This document shows positions 51,462-60,559 of a stretch of DNA of 64,000 nt, piece by piece (positions within the stretch are counted from its first letter, which is position 1; the number at the start of each line of letters is the position of its first letter). Origin of the DNA: Salinigranum rubrum (GTDB lineage: Archaea > Halobacteriota > Halobacteria > Halobacteriales > Haloferacaceae). Under the pieces are notes generated by a model. That model was given only the letters and a program-made list of their open reading frames with translations. It was not told the origin of the DNA and did not search any database. The DNA is taken from contig NZ_CP026309.1 of NCBI RefSeq assembly GCF_002906575.1, positions 2,666,001 to 2,730,000 of the forward strand, read 5' to 3'. The position numbers were made by a program, and so were the translations under genes.

Positions 51462-52262
51462 TCACTCCCCGACGTTCTGCCGAACCAGTTCTGCGAGCGT
51501 GAACAGGCCGAACGTGATCAGGATGACGATGGTGCTGACGGCGTTGTACCGGGGGCTGACACCGGCGGCGAACCGTTCGCTGAGTGCCACCGGCAGCAGC
51601 GTCTCGCTCCCACTGAGCAGGAACACCATCGCCGACTCTCCGAAGGAGATGGTGAAGGTCAACAGAAGGCTCGCCACGAGTGCGGGGCCGAGGACGGGGA
51701 TGGTCACCTCGCGGATCATCTGGACATAGCCGGCTCCGAGGTCGCGGGCCGCCCGTTCGAGTTCCTCCTCCGGGCCGAGCTTTCCGGCGATAATGAACGC
51801 CGCGAAGGGGAGGGTGAGCGCCACGTGTCCGACGACGGTCGTGTAGACGCTCATCTGCAGCCCGAGCGTCTGCTGTAAGAACGCGAAGAGGCCGAACGCG
51901 GAGATGAGCGGCGGTACCATCGCCGGCGTCGCCAGCACGAACGGATAGACCGAACTCCCGTAGAAGTCGTACCGCGAGATCGCGAACCCCCCCAGGCCGC
52001 CGAGCGTGGTCGCGACGACGCTCGTGAGGAACGCGACGTACAGTGAGTTGAGCAACGGTTCGATGAAGTCGCTGTAGTACGGCCCGAACAGGTCGGTGTA
52101 CCAGCTGAGCGTGAGGTCGTTCAGCGGGTAGATGGGGATCGGACTCCCGTCGAAGGAGTACAGCACCATCACGATGATCGGCACGAACAGCGCCAGGTAG
52201 ACGCCCACGACGACGGCGCGGAGGAGCCACCCGAGCGTTCGGTGGGTCACCGTCTGTGCCAT
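51462..52262 (-). CDS. potC: PotC-type ABC permease
   Basis: The 266-residue permease starts at 52262, its ATG overlapping the potB stop. Six helices follow the signal-anchor (LRAVVVGVYLALFVPIIVMVLYS). The EAA loop reads EEELERAARDLGAGYVQMIREVTIPVLGP. It forms one half of the import channel with PotB and binds the PotA ATPase through that loop. Confidence 0.88.
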   Translation of the reverse strand: MAQTVTHRTLGWLLRAVVVGVYLALFVPIIVMVLYSFDGSPIPIYPLNDLTLSWYTDLFGPYYSDFIEPLLNSLYVAFLTSVVATTLGGLGGFAISRYDFYGSSVYPFVLATPAMVPPLISAFGLFAFLQQTLGLQMSVYTTVVGHVALTLPFAAFIIAGKLGPEEELERAARDLGAGYVQMIREVTIPVLGPALVASLLLTFTISFGESAMVFLLSGSETLLPVALSERFAAGVSPRYNAVSTIVILITFGLFTLAELVRQNVGE

Positions 52263-53173
52263 CAGAACAACTCCTCCATGTCGAAGACGCTGAAGACGCC
52301 GAGCAGGACAACGATGACGAACACCATCATCACGCCCGACGCGGCGGACGCGACCGGCCAGTTCAACCCACCCGACTCCAGTTGGAGGAGGATCGTCTCG
52401 GAGTACGTCGTCCGTTTCGCGCCGCCGAGAATGCGTGGCACGGCCTGGTTGCCGAGCGACAGCAAAAACACGAACAGCGACCCGAGGATGATACCGGGGA
52501 GCGCCGCGGGCAGTGTCACCTCGCGGTGGACGCGGAGCGGGCCCGCACCGAGATCGCGTGCGGCCTCGAGCCACGCCGTCTCCATCTGTCGGAGCAACGC
52601 GTAGATGGGCAGCACCATCAGCGGGAGCCACAGTGTCGTCAGCCCGAAGATGACCGACGGCTGACTGTAGACGAACCACTGGATGGGCTCGTCGACGAGT
52701 CCGACAGCAAGGAGCGTCCCGTTGAGAAAGCCACGTGCCCCGCCGATCTGGATGATGGCGTAGGCCCGGACGAAGAAATTGATCCACAGCGGCGCGATGA
52801 TGAGAAATACCAGCAGGTTGCGAAAGCGATCGCGCACTTTCACTGCGAGGTAGTAGCCGACCGGCAGCCCCAGCGCGAGCGTGATGAGCGTCGTGATGAG
52901 CGAGATTCGGATACTGTAGAGCAACGCTGCCTGGAACGTCTCCCCCGTGAGGACCGTGACATACGGCTCGATCGTCAGCTGGCTCGTCATCTGCAGGTTC
53001 TCTTGGACGCGGACGCTGAAGCTCAACACCGTCAGCAGCGGGATCAGGAAGAACAGCGCTAAAAAGAGGAACGGCGGGAGCGCGACGAGCAGACCCTTGC
53101 GCGTCTCGGGAAGCTGTCGGAGGTTGGAGACGACCCCTTCGAGCCGCCCCGCGACCGACTCTTCCGAACTCAT
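52262..53173 (-). CDS. potB: PotB-type ABC permease
   Basis: The 303-residue permease starts at 53173 (MSSEESVAG), overlapping the potA stop (ATGA). Helices include GLLVALPPFLFLALFFLIPLLTVLSF. The EAA loop is METAWLEAARDLGAGPLRVHREVTLPAALPG. It pairs with PotC to form the channel. Confidence 0.88.
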   Translation of the reverse strand: MSSEESVAGRLEGVVSNLRQLPETRKGLLVALPPFLFLALFFLIPLLTVLSFSVRVQENLQMTSQLTIEPYVTVLTGETFQAALLYSIRISLITTLITLALGLPVGYYLAVKVRDRFRNLLVFLIIAPLWINFFVRAYAIIQIGGARGFLNGTLLAVGLVDEPIQWFVYSQPSVIFGLTTLWLPLMVLPIYALLRQMETAWLEAARDLGAGPLRVHREVTLPAALPGIILGSLFVFLLSLGNQAVPRILGGAKRTTYSETILLQLESGGLNWPVASAASGVMMVFVIVVLLGVFSVFDMEELF

Positions 53174-54270
53174 CGGCCCCCGTCCTTGATGAGATAGCTC
53201 GCCGCGCGGCTCCACCCGACGTTCACCGAACTGTCGACGTCGTACAGGACGGTCCGCTCCTTCGACGGCTGCTGGACCTGCAGAGAGGTCTCGCCGACGC
53301 GTACCTCGTAGAGGATGTCGTCACCCTGGTAGATGCGGTCTTCGACCGTCGCCTCGAAGACGTTCTCCATGTCGCGTGCGTCCTCGCCGACGGTCACCCG
53401 TTCGGGGCGAACCTGGACGTGGACCTCGCCGTTTTTGATCACGTCACCACGGTCGGGGTCGTCGGTCGTCGTCCGGATACGCAGGCCGTCAGCGGTAATT
53501 ACCTCAACGGCGTCACCGGTGACGGACGCGACCTCGCCACGCCAGATATTCGTCTTCCCGATGAACCGCGCGACGAACGGCGAGTTGGGCCGTTCGTACA
53601 CCTCCTGTGGCGTCCCGCGTTGGACCAGTTCCCCGTCACGCATCACGCCGATGCGGTCGCTCGCGGTGAGTGCGACCTCTTGGTCGTGGGTCACGTAGAA
53701 GAACGTCGAGTCGAGATCGCGGTGAATACGCCGCAGTTCGATCTGCATCTCTTTGCGCAACTGGACGTCCAGCGAGGAGAGTGGTTCGTCGAGCAGCAGG
53801 ATGTCCGGTTCCGTGAGAAGCGACCGTCCGAGAGCAATGCGCTGCTGTTCGCCTCCGGAGAGTTCGTCGGTCGACTTCTCGCCGTATCCCTCCAGGTTGA
53901 GGACGGACAGCATCTCGTCGGCCCGCTCGCGCCGTTCGGCCTTCGGGACGCCGTCCATCTTCAGTCCAAAGGCGAGGTTGGCGTAGACGCTCTTGTACGG
54001 GAACAGGGCGAGGTTCTGGAACACCATACTCGTGGGCCGGTTCTCCGCCGGCGTCCCCGTCATGTCCTGGCCGTTGATGTAGACCGTCCCCTCGGTCTCT
54101 CGTTCGAGCCCCGCGAGGATCCGCAGCAGGGTGGTCTTCCCGCACCCGGAGGGACCGACGAGCGTGAAGAACTCTCCGTCCCGAACGTCGAACGACACCC
54201 CGTTCAGGGCGGTTACGTCACCGAACTCCTTGCGGAGGCCATCGATCTCGACTGCAGCCGACGAACTCAT
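53170..54270 (-). CDS. potA: PotA-type ABC ATPase
   Basis: The 366-residue ATPase has Walker A GPSGCGKTT (39-47), the signature LSGGEQQRIAL from 137, Walker B LLLDEP (158-163) and the H-loop THDQEVALT. The last 130 residues form TOBE-type regulatory domains. It powers the importer and is first in the potABC-potD operon, with potB overlapping by 4 bases. Confidence 0.92.
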   Translation of the reverse strand: MSSSAAVEIDGLRKEFGDVTALNGVSFDVRDGEFFTLVGPSGCGKTTLLRILAGLERETEGTVYINGQDMTGTPAENRPTSMVFQNLALFPYKSVYANLAFGLKMDGVPKAERRERADEMLSVLNLEGYGEKSTDELSGGEQQRIALGRSLLTEPDILLLDEPLSSLDVQLRKEMQIELRRIHRDLDSTFFYVTHDQEVALTASDRIGVMRDGELVQRGTPQEVYERPNSPFVARFIGKTNIWRGEVASVTGDAVEVITADGLRIRTTTDDPDRGDVIKNGEVHVQVRPERVTVGEDARDMENVFEATVEDRIYQGDDILYEVRVGETSLQVQQPSKERTVLYDVDSSVNVGWSRAASYLIKDGGR

Positions 54271-54675
54271 ATGCGGAGCCTACCCTCACTTATCAGGCCA
54301 CGCCCATACTCACGCTCGTCGGTCCACGTCACACGGCCCTGCCGTGCCGTTCGTGCTGCTTCAATGCCGGGTCGCCTGGGCGCCTGCTGACGCGATCTCA
54401 TCGATACGGATGGACCGATTCAGTGGAACGCTAAAACAATTATGTTAACAGCTATCATATCACTCTCGTAGTGATCGGCGTCGAGCTACCGTCGAAGTGT
54501 CGTGTGCGGCGCGACTGTCGTCGGAGCTATCCTCGCTTCGCCGCGTCGTGCAATCGGTGGGACTTGCTGTTCCGGTCGGTGACTGAAGCAGTAGGTGCTC
54601 ATCTGAGCGACACGGCCACGCCAGCGACGGACCGTCGACAGCCAAGGCCTCTAGACGTGTTACCGACTGACCGCA
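54271..54675. other. Promoter region of the Pot operon and unassigned spacer
   Basis: 405 bases. AACAATTATGTTAACAG near 54435 is AT-rich and could hold a promoter or regulator site. No gene is supported. Confidence 0.3.
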
Positions 54676-54900
54676 ATGGGACACGACGTCCTCGAATACG
54701 GTGCCGAGGAGCTGGCGCGCCGAGAACCCGAGTTCAACGATGCGTATTCGGGACGTGTCACTCGGATGGTGTTGATGTTGGATACTCTGATTCACTCGGA
54801 AGCCCGAGCGCTCTCTTGGCATTCAGAAGGCCGATACAGCGACTGTGTGGTACCTTATATCGCGTATGGGAGGGCTCAGTTCCATCCGTCCCCGAAATAG
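54676..54900 (+). CDS. Unrecognised small protein
   Basis: The 74-residue frame begins MGHDVLEYGAEELARREPEF, acidic and helix-like, then becomes less regular. It may be an N-terminal remnant of a plasmid-type gene. No family is recognised and expression is uncertain. Confidence 0.3.
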   Translation: MGHDVLEYGAEELARREPEFNDAYSGRVTRMVLMLDTLIHSEARALSWHSEGRYSDCVVPYIAYGRAQFHPSPK

Positions 54901-55113
54901 TAACCAACACGACCGGCCAGTGTTGGTTAACATGATGGGATGCCGTTGGTGTGCGACGGCATCTGCGGACTCGCCGTGAGATTGAGGCGAAAGAGAATTC
55001 CCTCGTCGCCCTTGGAGATTGCGTCTCAGATTGCATTCGGTACGTGTGGCACTGTCGAGTTCGTCGTTGCCCTCCCGGTCGCCGATTCGACACGCTGCTC
55101 CCGACTCGCTGGG

Positions 55114-55297
55114 ACACACCACTCTCGCGGGTGTATCAGCGAATGTGTGGACGAAGAGTAAGGCACTCACACACCACCGTCGCGAGTGTATTGGTCGGAA
55201 CAAGAACTGAGTGCAGGTGGACACACTCCCATCACGAGTGTATCGGTCGAAAAGAAAACAGTACTCACACCACTCACACACCACCGTCGCGAGTGTA
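55114..55297. repeat. Array of four 22-bp iterons
   Basis: Copies of ACACACCACCGTCGCGAGTGTA start at 55114, 55169, 55221 and 55276. The second and fourth are identical; the first and third differ by a few bases. Start-to-start intervals are 55, 52 and 55 bases, about five helical turns. Each copy has ACAC/GTGT outer arms. This is the layout of replication or partition iterons, or of cooperative operators. Confidence 0.6.
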
Positions 55298-55391
55298 GAA
55301 TACGGTTCATTCATTGGGATGGCCAAGATCGATGGCATCCCATCTTCGGGACTCCTGCGCGTTGTGGAGAGCTGGCGATGCGCTCGTGCTC

Positions 55392-55829
55392 ATGCGAACG
55401 TTCCATAGGCTCGCTTACGGGCAGCAGGTGCCACTAGTTACACTCGCGAAGGAGGTGTGTGTCCCACGTACAGAATCGACTCCACAGGGTTCACCTGCAC
55501 ATCTCATGTGTTCCGACTGTGAGCGCACCGAACTCGACGAGACGACCGAAGGCTACGAGGAGGCACTCGTGGAGATCGCGCTTCATGACTCGGTGTACGG
55601 TTTCACCATCGATGCAACCGACCTGCGGCTGCTCGATTACTCGCCGGCGACTGAAGGCTTGCCCCAACCGGTCCGCCCGGTGGAAGCGGCGGCCAATGCG
55701 CTCCAACAGGACGACCGCGGTCTCTTTCGTGTGTCCCGGTTGCAGCTGGTGGTGGACGTCCTCAAGACGGAGGGCAAGTACGAGCTTGCCGAGACGTACG
55801 AGCTGTTTCTCGACGCGACGTTGAATTGA
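55392..55829 (+). CDS. Unknown protein after the iterons
   Basis: The 145-residue frame starts at the ATG at 55392; an ATG at 55506 (MCSDCERTELDE) is also possible. It has a CxxC pair (CSDCERTE) and a helical C-terminus (VSRLQLVVDVLKTEGKYELAETYELFLDATLN). No family is recognised. It sits 95 bases after the last iteron and 8 bases before the next gene, so the two may share a transcript. Confidence 0.5.
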   Translation: MRTFHRLAYGQQVPLVTLAKEVCVPRTESTPQGSPAHLMCSDCERTELDETTEGYEEALVEIALHDSVYGFTIDATDLRLLDYSPATEGLPQPVRPVEAAANALQQDDRGLFRVSRLQLVVDVLKTEGKYELAETYELFLDATLN

Positions 55830-55836
55830 CGAGTGG

Positions 55837-56541
55837 GTGGGGTTACTGGAGCGGACGACGCCGTGGGAACGGTACGAGATGGCCCAGTTCGAGTATGCCC
55901 AACGGGTGGGGATGCTGTCGACGCTGTCGGTGGTCGCGAACGCGCAGTTGGCACACGGGTGTCAGGCGGTGACGCTCGCTGAGTCACAGCGTGAGGCGGC
56001 GGTGATGGCTGTGCTGTTGGGAGGATCGATCCGCGGGCGTTCGGAGTCGGATAGGGAGGGTGGGCAGGGGAAAACACTCGAGACCGTCGTTCGGAGGGTG
56101 TACGACGACAGGGTAGACAGAGAGCGTGTGGGGTGGGTCGACGAGGTGATCGAACAGGTGGTCGGTGACGCTGTGTGGGCCGGCGACGCGACGGAGGTGA
56201 CAGCGTGTGACCGCGCGGTGGTCCGCACACGCCTCGCGTTGTACGGGTGGCTCTGCGTGTGGCGACGCGTCGCGACCGATCACCTCGGGATATCGCTCGC
56301 GGAGTTGTTGGCGCTCACCCACGTGGCCGAGGCCGGCCTCGGCTCGGTAGGGAAGCCGGTCGATGAGGCGCTCTGTGAGCGGGTGCTCGGGGACGTCGAC
56401 GTGTCCATCGAGCGGTATCGTGAACACGGTGCCGATGAGGACCTCACTCGGGAGACGCTCGCGGCCGAGGCGGACTCGCTGGCGGCGGAGGTGATCAAGC
56501 GGTTCGAGTTGCCAGAAGAATCCGAAGAAAGCCCGAGGTGA
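55837..56541 (+). CDS. Helical protein of unknown function
   Basis: The 234-residue protein begins at the GTG at 55837, or at the ATG at 55876 or nearby. It is mostly helical: YEMAQFEYAQRVGMLSTLS, LAHGCQAVTLAESQREAAVMAVLLG, VVRTRLALYGWLCVWRRV and a C-terminal acidic helix. Such genes occur on haloarchaeal plasmids and proviruses as I recall, but I do not recognise the family. It lies directly after the gene at 55392. Confidence 0.55.
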   Translation: MGLLERTTPWERYEMAQFEYAQRVGMLSTLSVVANAQLAHGCQAVTLAESQREAAVMAVLLGGSIRGRSESDREGGQGKTLETVVRRVYDDRVDRERVGWVDEVIEQVVGDAVWAGDATEVTACDRAVVRTRLALYGWLCVWRRVATDHLGISLAELLALTHVAEAGLGSVGKPVDEALCERVLGDVDVSIERYREHGADEDLTRETLAAEADSLAAEVIKRFELPEESEESPR

Positions 56542-56646
56542 GGGCGTCGAGTGTGCGGATTCAGGGAGAGGACGACCCTCAAGGCGTGGTATCGGGCGCT
56601 CGTTGGAGAGGAGGGAGCGGTTGAGACGATTCTGTTCTGAATCGGG

Positions 56647-56853
56647 TCAGTCGTCGCGAGGGTCTTCGACGAGTTCGTAGACACCTCGACCGATATTCCG
56701 GACGACTTCGTGTTCTTCCATCCTCTTCAGACGCTGCTGGACATACTGCCGTGATACACCGATTTCCTCAGCAAGGTTCGCAGGCACATTCCGACCCTGG
56801 CTCAAACGTTCAATGAGAGTAATATCAGTGTCGTTGAGTCGGATATCGCTCAT
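56647..56853 (-). CDS. Small winged-helix DNA-binding protein
   Basis: The 68-residue protein is a single winged HTH: LNDTDITLIERLSQGRN, then LAEEIGVSRQYVQQRLKRMEEHEVV and a wing NIGRGVYELV. It lies 43 bases from a perfect 21-bp palindrome, which it probably binds to control itself and the divergent zinc-finger operon. Confidence 0.8.
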   Translation of the reverse strand: MSDIRLNDTDITLIERLSQGRNVPANLAEEIGVSRQYVQQRLKRMEEHEVVRNIGRGVYELVEDPRDD

Positions 56854-56895
56854 TCGATTTCCGATATGTCAGGGATATACTTGAGTGCACTTAGT

Positions 56896-56916
56896 TGACG
56901 TAGTAAACTTACGTCA
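56896..56916. promoter_or_regulatory. Palindrome TGACGTA-N7-TACGTCA
   Basis: Perfect 7-bp arms lie between the wHTH gene at 56853 and the divergent operon starting at 57017. A partial third repeat (ACGTCAGTAAACTT) follows. It is a likely autoregulatory operator. Confidence 0.55.
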
Positions 56917-57016
56917 GTAAACTTCATGGGCTCGGAAATCGTACTACGAATGAAGCGCGGGATAACGGAATGGACGGTGCTGGAGACACCGCCCGCGCTT
57001 CCCCTGAAGAGAAGCA

Positions 57017-57166
57017 ATGACAACTACAACTGCACGTCCTGAAAAGGATATTGACGACCAGACCGCCTGTGACGAGTCATGGTGTGAGGGTACCGAGACT
57101 GAACCGTTCCCCTGCTTCGCGTGTTTCGAGGTCGGGGCGAAGGAGACTCCTAAGAGGACGGTGTGA
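57017..57166 (+). CDS. 49-residue Cys-rich protein
   Basis: The frame reads MTTTTARPEKDIDDQTACDE and then WCEGTETEPFPCFACFEVGA. Cysteines in a CxxxxxC...CxxC pattern could hold zinc. Its stop overlaps the next ATG (TGATG), and the operon lies downstream of the palindrome at 56896. Confidence 0.5.
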   Translation: MTTTTARPEKDIDDQTACDESWCEGTETEPFPCFACFEVGAKETPKRTV

Positions 57167-57573
57167 TGACGGTCAGCGACGACTCCGTCCACCCGTGGGA
57201 CCGACCGGACGAGTACGACCTGGACTGCCTGCAAGTGTTGACGACACCCGAGCAGATACTCACTGGGCTCCCACTCGGATTGGCGACCCTCGAAGCACTC
57301 TGTGACACGTGTGGGACCAGTATGGGTGAGGGAGCAGACGTGTTCGTGTACGCGTACCGGGCCGCAGAGGCACCCCGATGGTCCCTCGCGGGGTGTTACT
57401 GTGAGGCGTGTGCGCCGCCAGGGATCCGGAATCCGACGCTCGGGACGACTGAAGTCCTCGTCGGCGCCCAGTTGGCAGTCGTGTCGCTCCCATGGGAACG
57501 GCGTCACAGTCTCTGTGTGTCCACGCCGACGCGACGGTCGTTCTCACCACCGACGCGAGGGTCGGCGCCGTGA
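57166..57573 (+). CDS. Zinc-finger-like protein
   Basis: The 135-residue protein has two Cys pairs, CDTCGTSMGEG and CYCEACAPPG, spaced as in a treble-clef or zinc ribbon. Its stop TGA overlaps the GTG start of the next gene (GTGA at 57570). Its C-terminal 35 residues share DNA with the long upstream reading of the next frame. No family is recognised; this type is frequent on haloarchaeal plasmids. Confidence 0.55.
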   Translation: MTVSDDSVHPWDRPDEYDLDCLQVLTTPEQILTGLPLGLATLEALCDTCGTSMGEGADVFVYAYRAAEAPRWSLAGCYCEACAPPGIRNPTLGTTEVLVGAQLAVVSLPWERRHSLCVSTPTRRSFSPPTRGSAP

Positions 57574-58145
57574 CCGACGACTCAGATGAATCTCTCGCGG
57601 ACCGCGTGACCGTGCTTGAGCGACAAGTGTCTGCGCTGGAGTCGGAACTCCGGCCGCTGGTCAACCACGATCTCCCGCTCGTCATCGGGGCAGTGCGTGC
57701 ACTCGTCGACGAGGACATCTCAGAGCTCAACGGACTCCCGGCCGCAGCGCGTCGCTCAGCGCAGCATCGGCGAGCGCTTCGAGAGGATGTTAATGAGCTC
57801 TCGAATCGGGTGGCTGCGCTCGGGGATATCGGCACGGGAAGAACTTCTAAGGAGGAGAAGTTCGCGGCCGTGCTGGCGTTCGCGTTCAACAAGCGCGGCG
57901 ACGGCTCGAAGGTGACGGTCACGCCCGAGGAGATCCGTGGGTGTACCGGGGTGTCTCGACGCTACGCGTATGAGTTGGTTGAGGCGATGGGTGAGTCCGT
58001 CACCGGCTGTCGGGTGCGCGAGTCCGAGGTCGTCCAGACGGCGAAGGGGTCACGACGGAAGTCGAAGGCGTTGCTGGTCGACTGTGAGGTAGTTCAACAT
58101 GAATCGGTGGACGTGAGCGAGTTCACCACGGGGGGTGACGAATAG
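57570..58145 (+). CDS. Coiled-coil plus HTH-like plasmid protein
   Basis: The 191-residue protein starts at the GTG at 57570, coupled to the previous stop. The N-terminal third is a coiled coil (LADRVTVLERQVSALESEL). A C-terminal helix-turn-helix-like stretch reads VTPEEIRGCTGVSRRYAYELVEAM, followed by a basic segment. A replication or partition role is possible from the neighbourhood, but it is not a known Rep. Confidence 0.55.
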   Translation: MTDDSDESLADRVTVLERQVSALESELRPLVNHDLPLVIGAVRALVDEDISELNGLPAAARRSAQHRRALREDVNELSNRVAALGDIGTGRTSKEEKFAAVLAFAFNKRGDGSKVTVTPEEIRGCTGVSRRYAYELVEAMGESVTGCRVRESEVVQTAKGSRRKSKALLVDCEVVQHESVDVSEFTTGGDE

Positions 58146-58279
58146 ACCGGGAGAAACCTACGGCGTTTCCTCGGTGTTTTGAGAGGCCATCGAGAAGAGG
58201 ACGGCCAAGGCGTGGCGGCTGTCCGTCTGATGGTGGGTCGATTAGTGGATGGGTCGTCGTGACAGCGCTCATCCGCGCT

Positions 58280-58660
58280 CTTTGTGACCCGACTGCCGCT
58301 CGGCGAGTCGGGTGGTGAGCTTGCTCACAACTCGCTGAGGAGCCGATGCAACCTGAAGACGGTTGCATCGGCGATCAGCACCTCACGGAACAACTCAATC
58401 GGTGAAGCTATCATGTGGGGGACCGCGACCTCGTTGAGAGCGTGTTTGAGGAAGTCGTTCAGCAATGCAGCATGAGCTGGTGTGAGCCGGTCATAGAGGC
58501 TGGAACGGGAGAGTGTCTGGTTGGTTGTTGCAGAGTAAGCGCGCTAAAACACGGCAATAGTGCAGGCTTCGCCTTCAACGGCGAGGCCCATGATAAGCGT
58601 CCAAACGAGTGTCGTGATGTAAACCTCTCGGTTGCGTTGGACTACATCGCGCGCGAGCGC
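58280..58660 (-). pseudogene. IS4-type transposase remnant
   Basis: Reading the minus strand from about 58640 gives LVWTLIMGLAVEGEACTIAV, a stop, then RAYSATTNQTLSRSSLYDRLTPAHAALLNDFLKHALNEVA and IADATVFRLHRLLSEL, another stop. This is the N-terminal part of an ISH8-like IS4-family transposase with in-frame stops. The catalytic core is missing. It lies in an 880-base gap without intact genes. Confidence 0.6.
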
Positions 58661-59025
58661 GATGTCTTACGATAAGTTTGGCTGGAAACGCGACGTGAAT
58701 CGCCGTTGTATGAGGTCCGGTGAGAGTTCCTTCAGCACACCCCCACGCAGTCTACATCGATAGCTTCGTCACCAGAGCAAAGTCTCTCGGTCTCTCGTCT
58801 TAACCGAACACGGATGGTCGATATACCCTGATTTGAGAGAGGTGACCCCTTCGGAGGTAGCGGTCACCCCACAGTCCTATCAGCACCGGCCTCGTTCTAG
58901 TTTTGAGGGCAGAAATTCATCTGTTTATTTGTGGTGACTTCCGGATGGGCGGCTTCTCGAAACGTGACGAGTCAGGTGTGTTATCCGAACTAATTTATAC
59001 CAGTCCGTCAATGCACAAATCGTAA
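58661..59025. other. Promoter region of the glycan island
   Basis: 365 bases without a gene. ATTTATAC at 58993-59000 lies about 26-33 bases before the ATG at 59026, a good leaderless TATA box. Base composition becomes AT-richer from here. Confidence 0.4.
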
Positions 59026-59241
59026 ATGAAAACGGTAGAAATAGACGACTCTATTTATGAAAAAATCGAAGATAGAATAGCACAGAATAGGTTCGATGGA
59101 GTAGACGAGTACGTAGAATTCATATTAGCTGAAGTAATTTTCTCGGCGTTGGAACAGGACGACGGCGCCGATACTCGGGAGCGCATTGATAAAGAGGAGG
59201 TCGAATCGCGTCTCGAGTCCTTAGGATATATTGATAGTTAA
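59026..59241 (+). CDS. Small archaeal protein of the sulfatase/phosphatase operon type
   Basis: The 71-residue protein reads MKTVEIDDSIYEKIEDRIAQ, then VDEYVEFILAEVI and a C-terminal LESLGYIDS. The N-terminus looks like a ribbon-helix-helix (CopG-like) unit. Very similar short proteins accompany archaeal alkaline-phosphatase-fold genes, as I recall. It ends 12 bases before the sulfatase-like gene. Confidence 0.65.
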   Translation: MKTVEIDDSIYEKIEDRIAQNRFDGVDEYVEFILAEVIFSALEQDDGADTRERIDKEEVESRLESLGYIDS

Positions 59242-59253
59242 CACTCAGTACTC

Positions 59254-60549
59254 ATGAAAGAAAATATTGTTTTGATCACGTTCGACAGTCTTCGTGCAGA
59301 TCACTGCGGACACATGGGGTATGAGAGGAATACCACCCCTAACTTGGATCAGTTTTTCAGCGAAGGTTGCGGATACACCGATGCGATGTCGCCCGCTTCA
59401 CGGACGAACCCGTCAATGTCGGGTATCTTTACCGGCGAGCAGATGATCTACGACGGGCCAGTCAAGAATCCGAAACACTCCCGTGCACATCTTCAGAAGC
59501 ACGAGACTATAGCGTCGGATCTCAAGAGTAGTGGATATAGAACCGGGGCATTCTGTCCAAACGCTTATGCCTCAAGATATTACGGATTCGACTATGGGTT
59601 TGATTCATTTAATGACTTCATGTTCACCAATGAATCGTATCAGAGCCTCTTCGACAAACACATTTCCGAATCCGATCTGTACACTACGCTCCGAAATATT
59701 AGAAACTTCGTCCAGAGGGAAGAGGCGTTTCGGACGTGGGAGTCGTACATAGACCGAATCGAAACATGGGTGAACGAGAGTAGAGAGCCGTTCTTTCTCT
59801 GGGTATTTTCAATGGACACGCATTACCCCTATTTGACGCCAAAGAACCACCGCAAGTTCAGCAATCTTCTCGAGATGTATTATTATAACTACATTTGCTA
59901 CAGAATTCTCGACAATTATGATATCGAAGTTTCAGACGAAACGATGCAATGCATTCGGGACATATACGATGATAGCATCAAATTTGCGGACCAGTTTCTC
60001 TCAGAACTGAAAAGGAGATTGGAACCTCACGAGCCGACGTACGTCATCCATGCTGATCACGGAGAAGCCCTTGCGGAACACGGCTTCTACGGTCATTTTT
60101 ATCCGTCGTTGTATCAGGAGAACGTTCACGTTCCACTCGTAGTTTCGGGAAAGAACATACCTGATTCCACGATTGAATCACCGATCAGCTTGCTCCAGCT
60201 TAGAAAAATGATAAATGACATCTCTGCCGGGGCGTTCACACCCGAAACATACCCATCCAAGGGGAGTATTTTCCTCTCGGAGTACGATGGGGTTCGAGAC
60301 CGACAAGTGAGGTCTATAAGGAAGGGCCAACTGAAATTCCATTCGGTGATCGAAAACGCCAACACCAAGGAGGAACTCTACGATCTCACCGAGGATCCGA
60401 AAGAATTGGAGAATATATCCGACGAGTACAAGAACGGAGTCGTCCAGTTCCGCCGGTTGGTGCAGTTACAGCGACAGCACGAAAGCGAGGTATTGAGACT
60501 ACAAGACATAATCCAAGAGCAATCTGCGGATAAAAGACTGCTCGTTTAA
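59254..60549 (+). CDS. Alkaline-phosphatase/sulfatase-fold hydrolase 1
   Basis: The 431-residue protein has the metal motif ITFDSLRADHCGHMG, a nucleophile region near SPASRTNPSMSGIFTG, and the second metal set HADHGEALAEHGFYGHF. It lacks the C/S-x-P-x-R sequence needed for formylglycine, so true sulfatase activity is doubtful; phosphate-type transfer is more likely. It probably modifies a surface glycan or lipid-linked sugar with the neighbouring glycosyltransferases. Codon use is AT-richer than in the left part of the window. Confidence 0.8.
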   Translation: MKENIVLITFDSLRADHCGHMGYERNTTPNLDQFFSEGCGYTDAMSPASRTNPSMSGIFTGEQMIYDGPVKNPKHSRAHLQKHETIASDLKSSGYRTGAFCPNAYASRYYGFDYGFDSFNDFMFTNESYQSLFDKHISESDLYTTLRNIRNFVQREEAFRTWESYIDRIETWVNESREPFFLWVFSMDTHYPYLTPKNHRKFSNLLEMYYYNYICYRILDNYDIEVSDETMQCIRDIYDDSIKFADQFLSELKRRLEPHEPTYVIHADHGEALAEHGFYGHFYPSLYQENVHVPLVVSGKNIPDSTIESPISLLQLRKMINDISAGAFTPETYPSKGSIFLSEYDGVRDRQVRSIRKGQLKFHSVIENANTKEELYDLTEDPKELENISDEYKNGVVQFRRLVQLQRQHESEVLRLQDIIQEQSADKRLLV

Positions 60550-60559
60550 ATATAAACCG

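Noticed and set aside
58342..58371. GCCGATGCAACC...GGTTGCATCGGC hairpin
   Set aside because: It lies within the decayed transposase reading frame and is explained by its codons; no terminator context.
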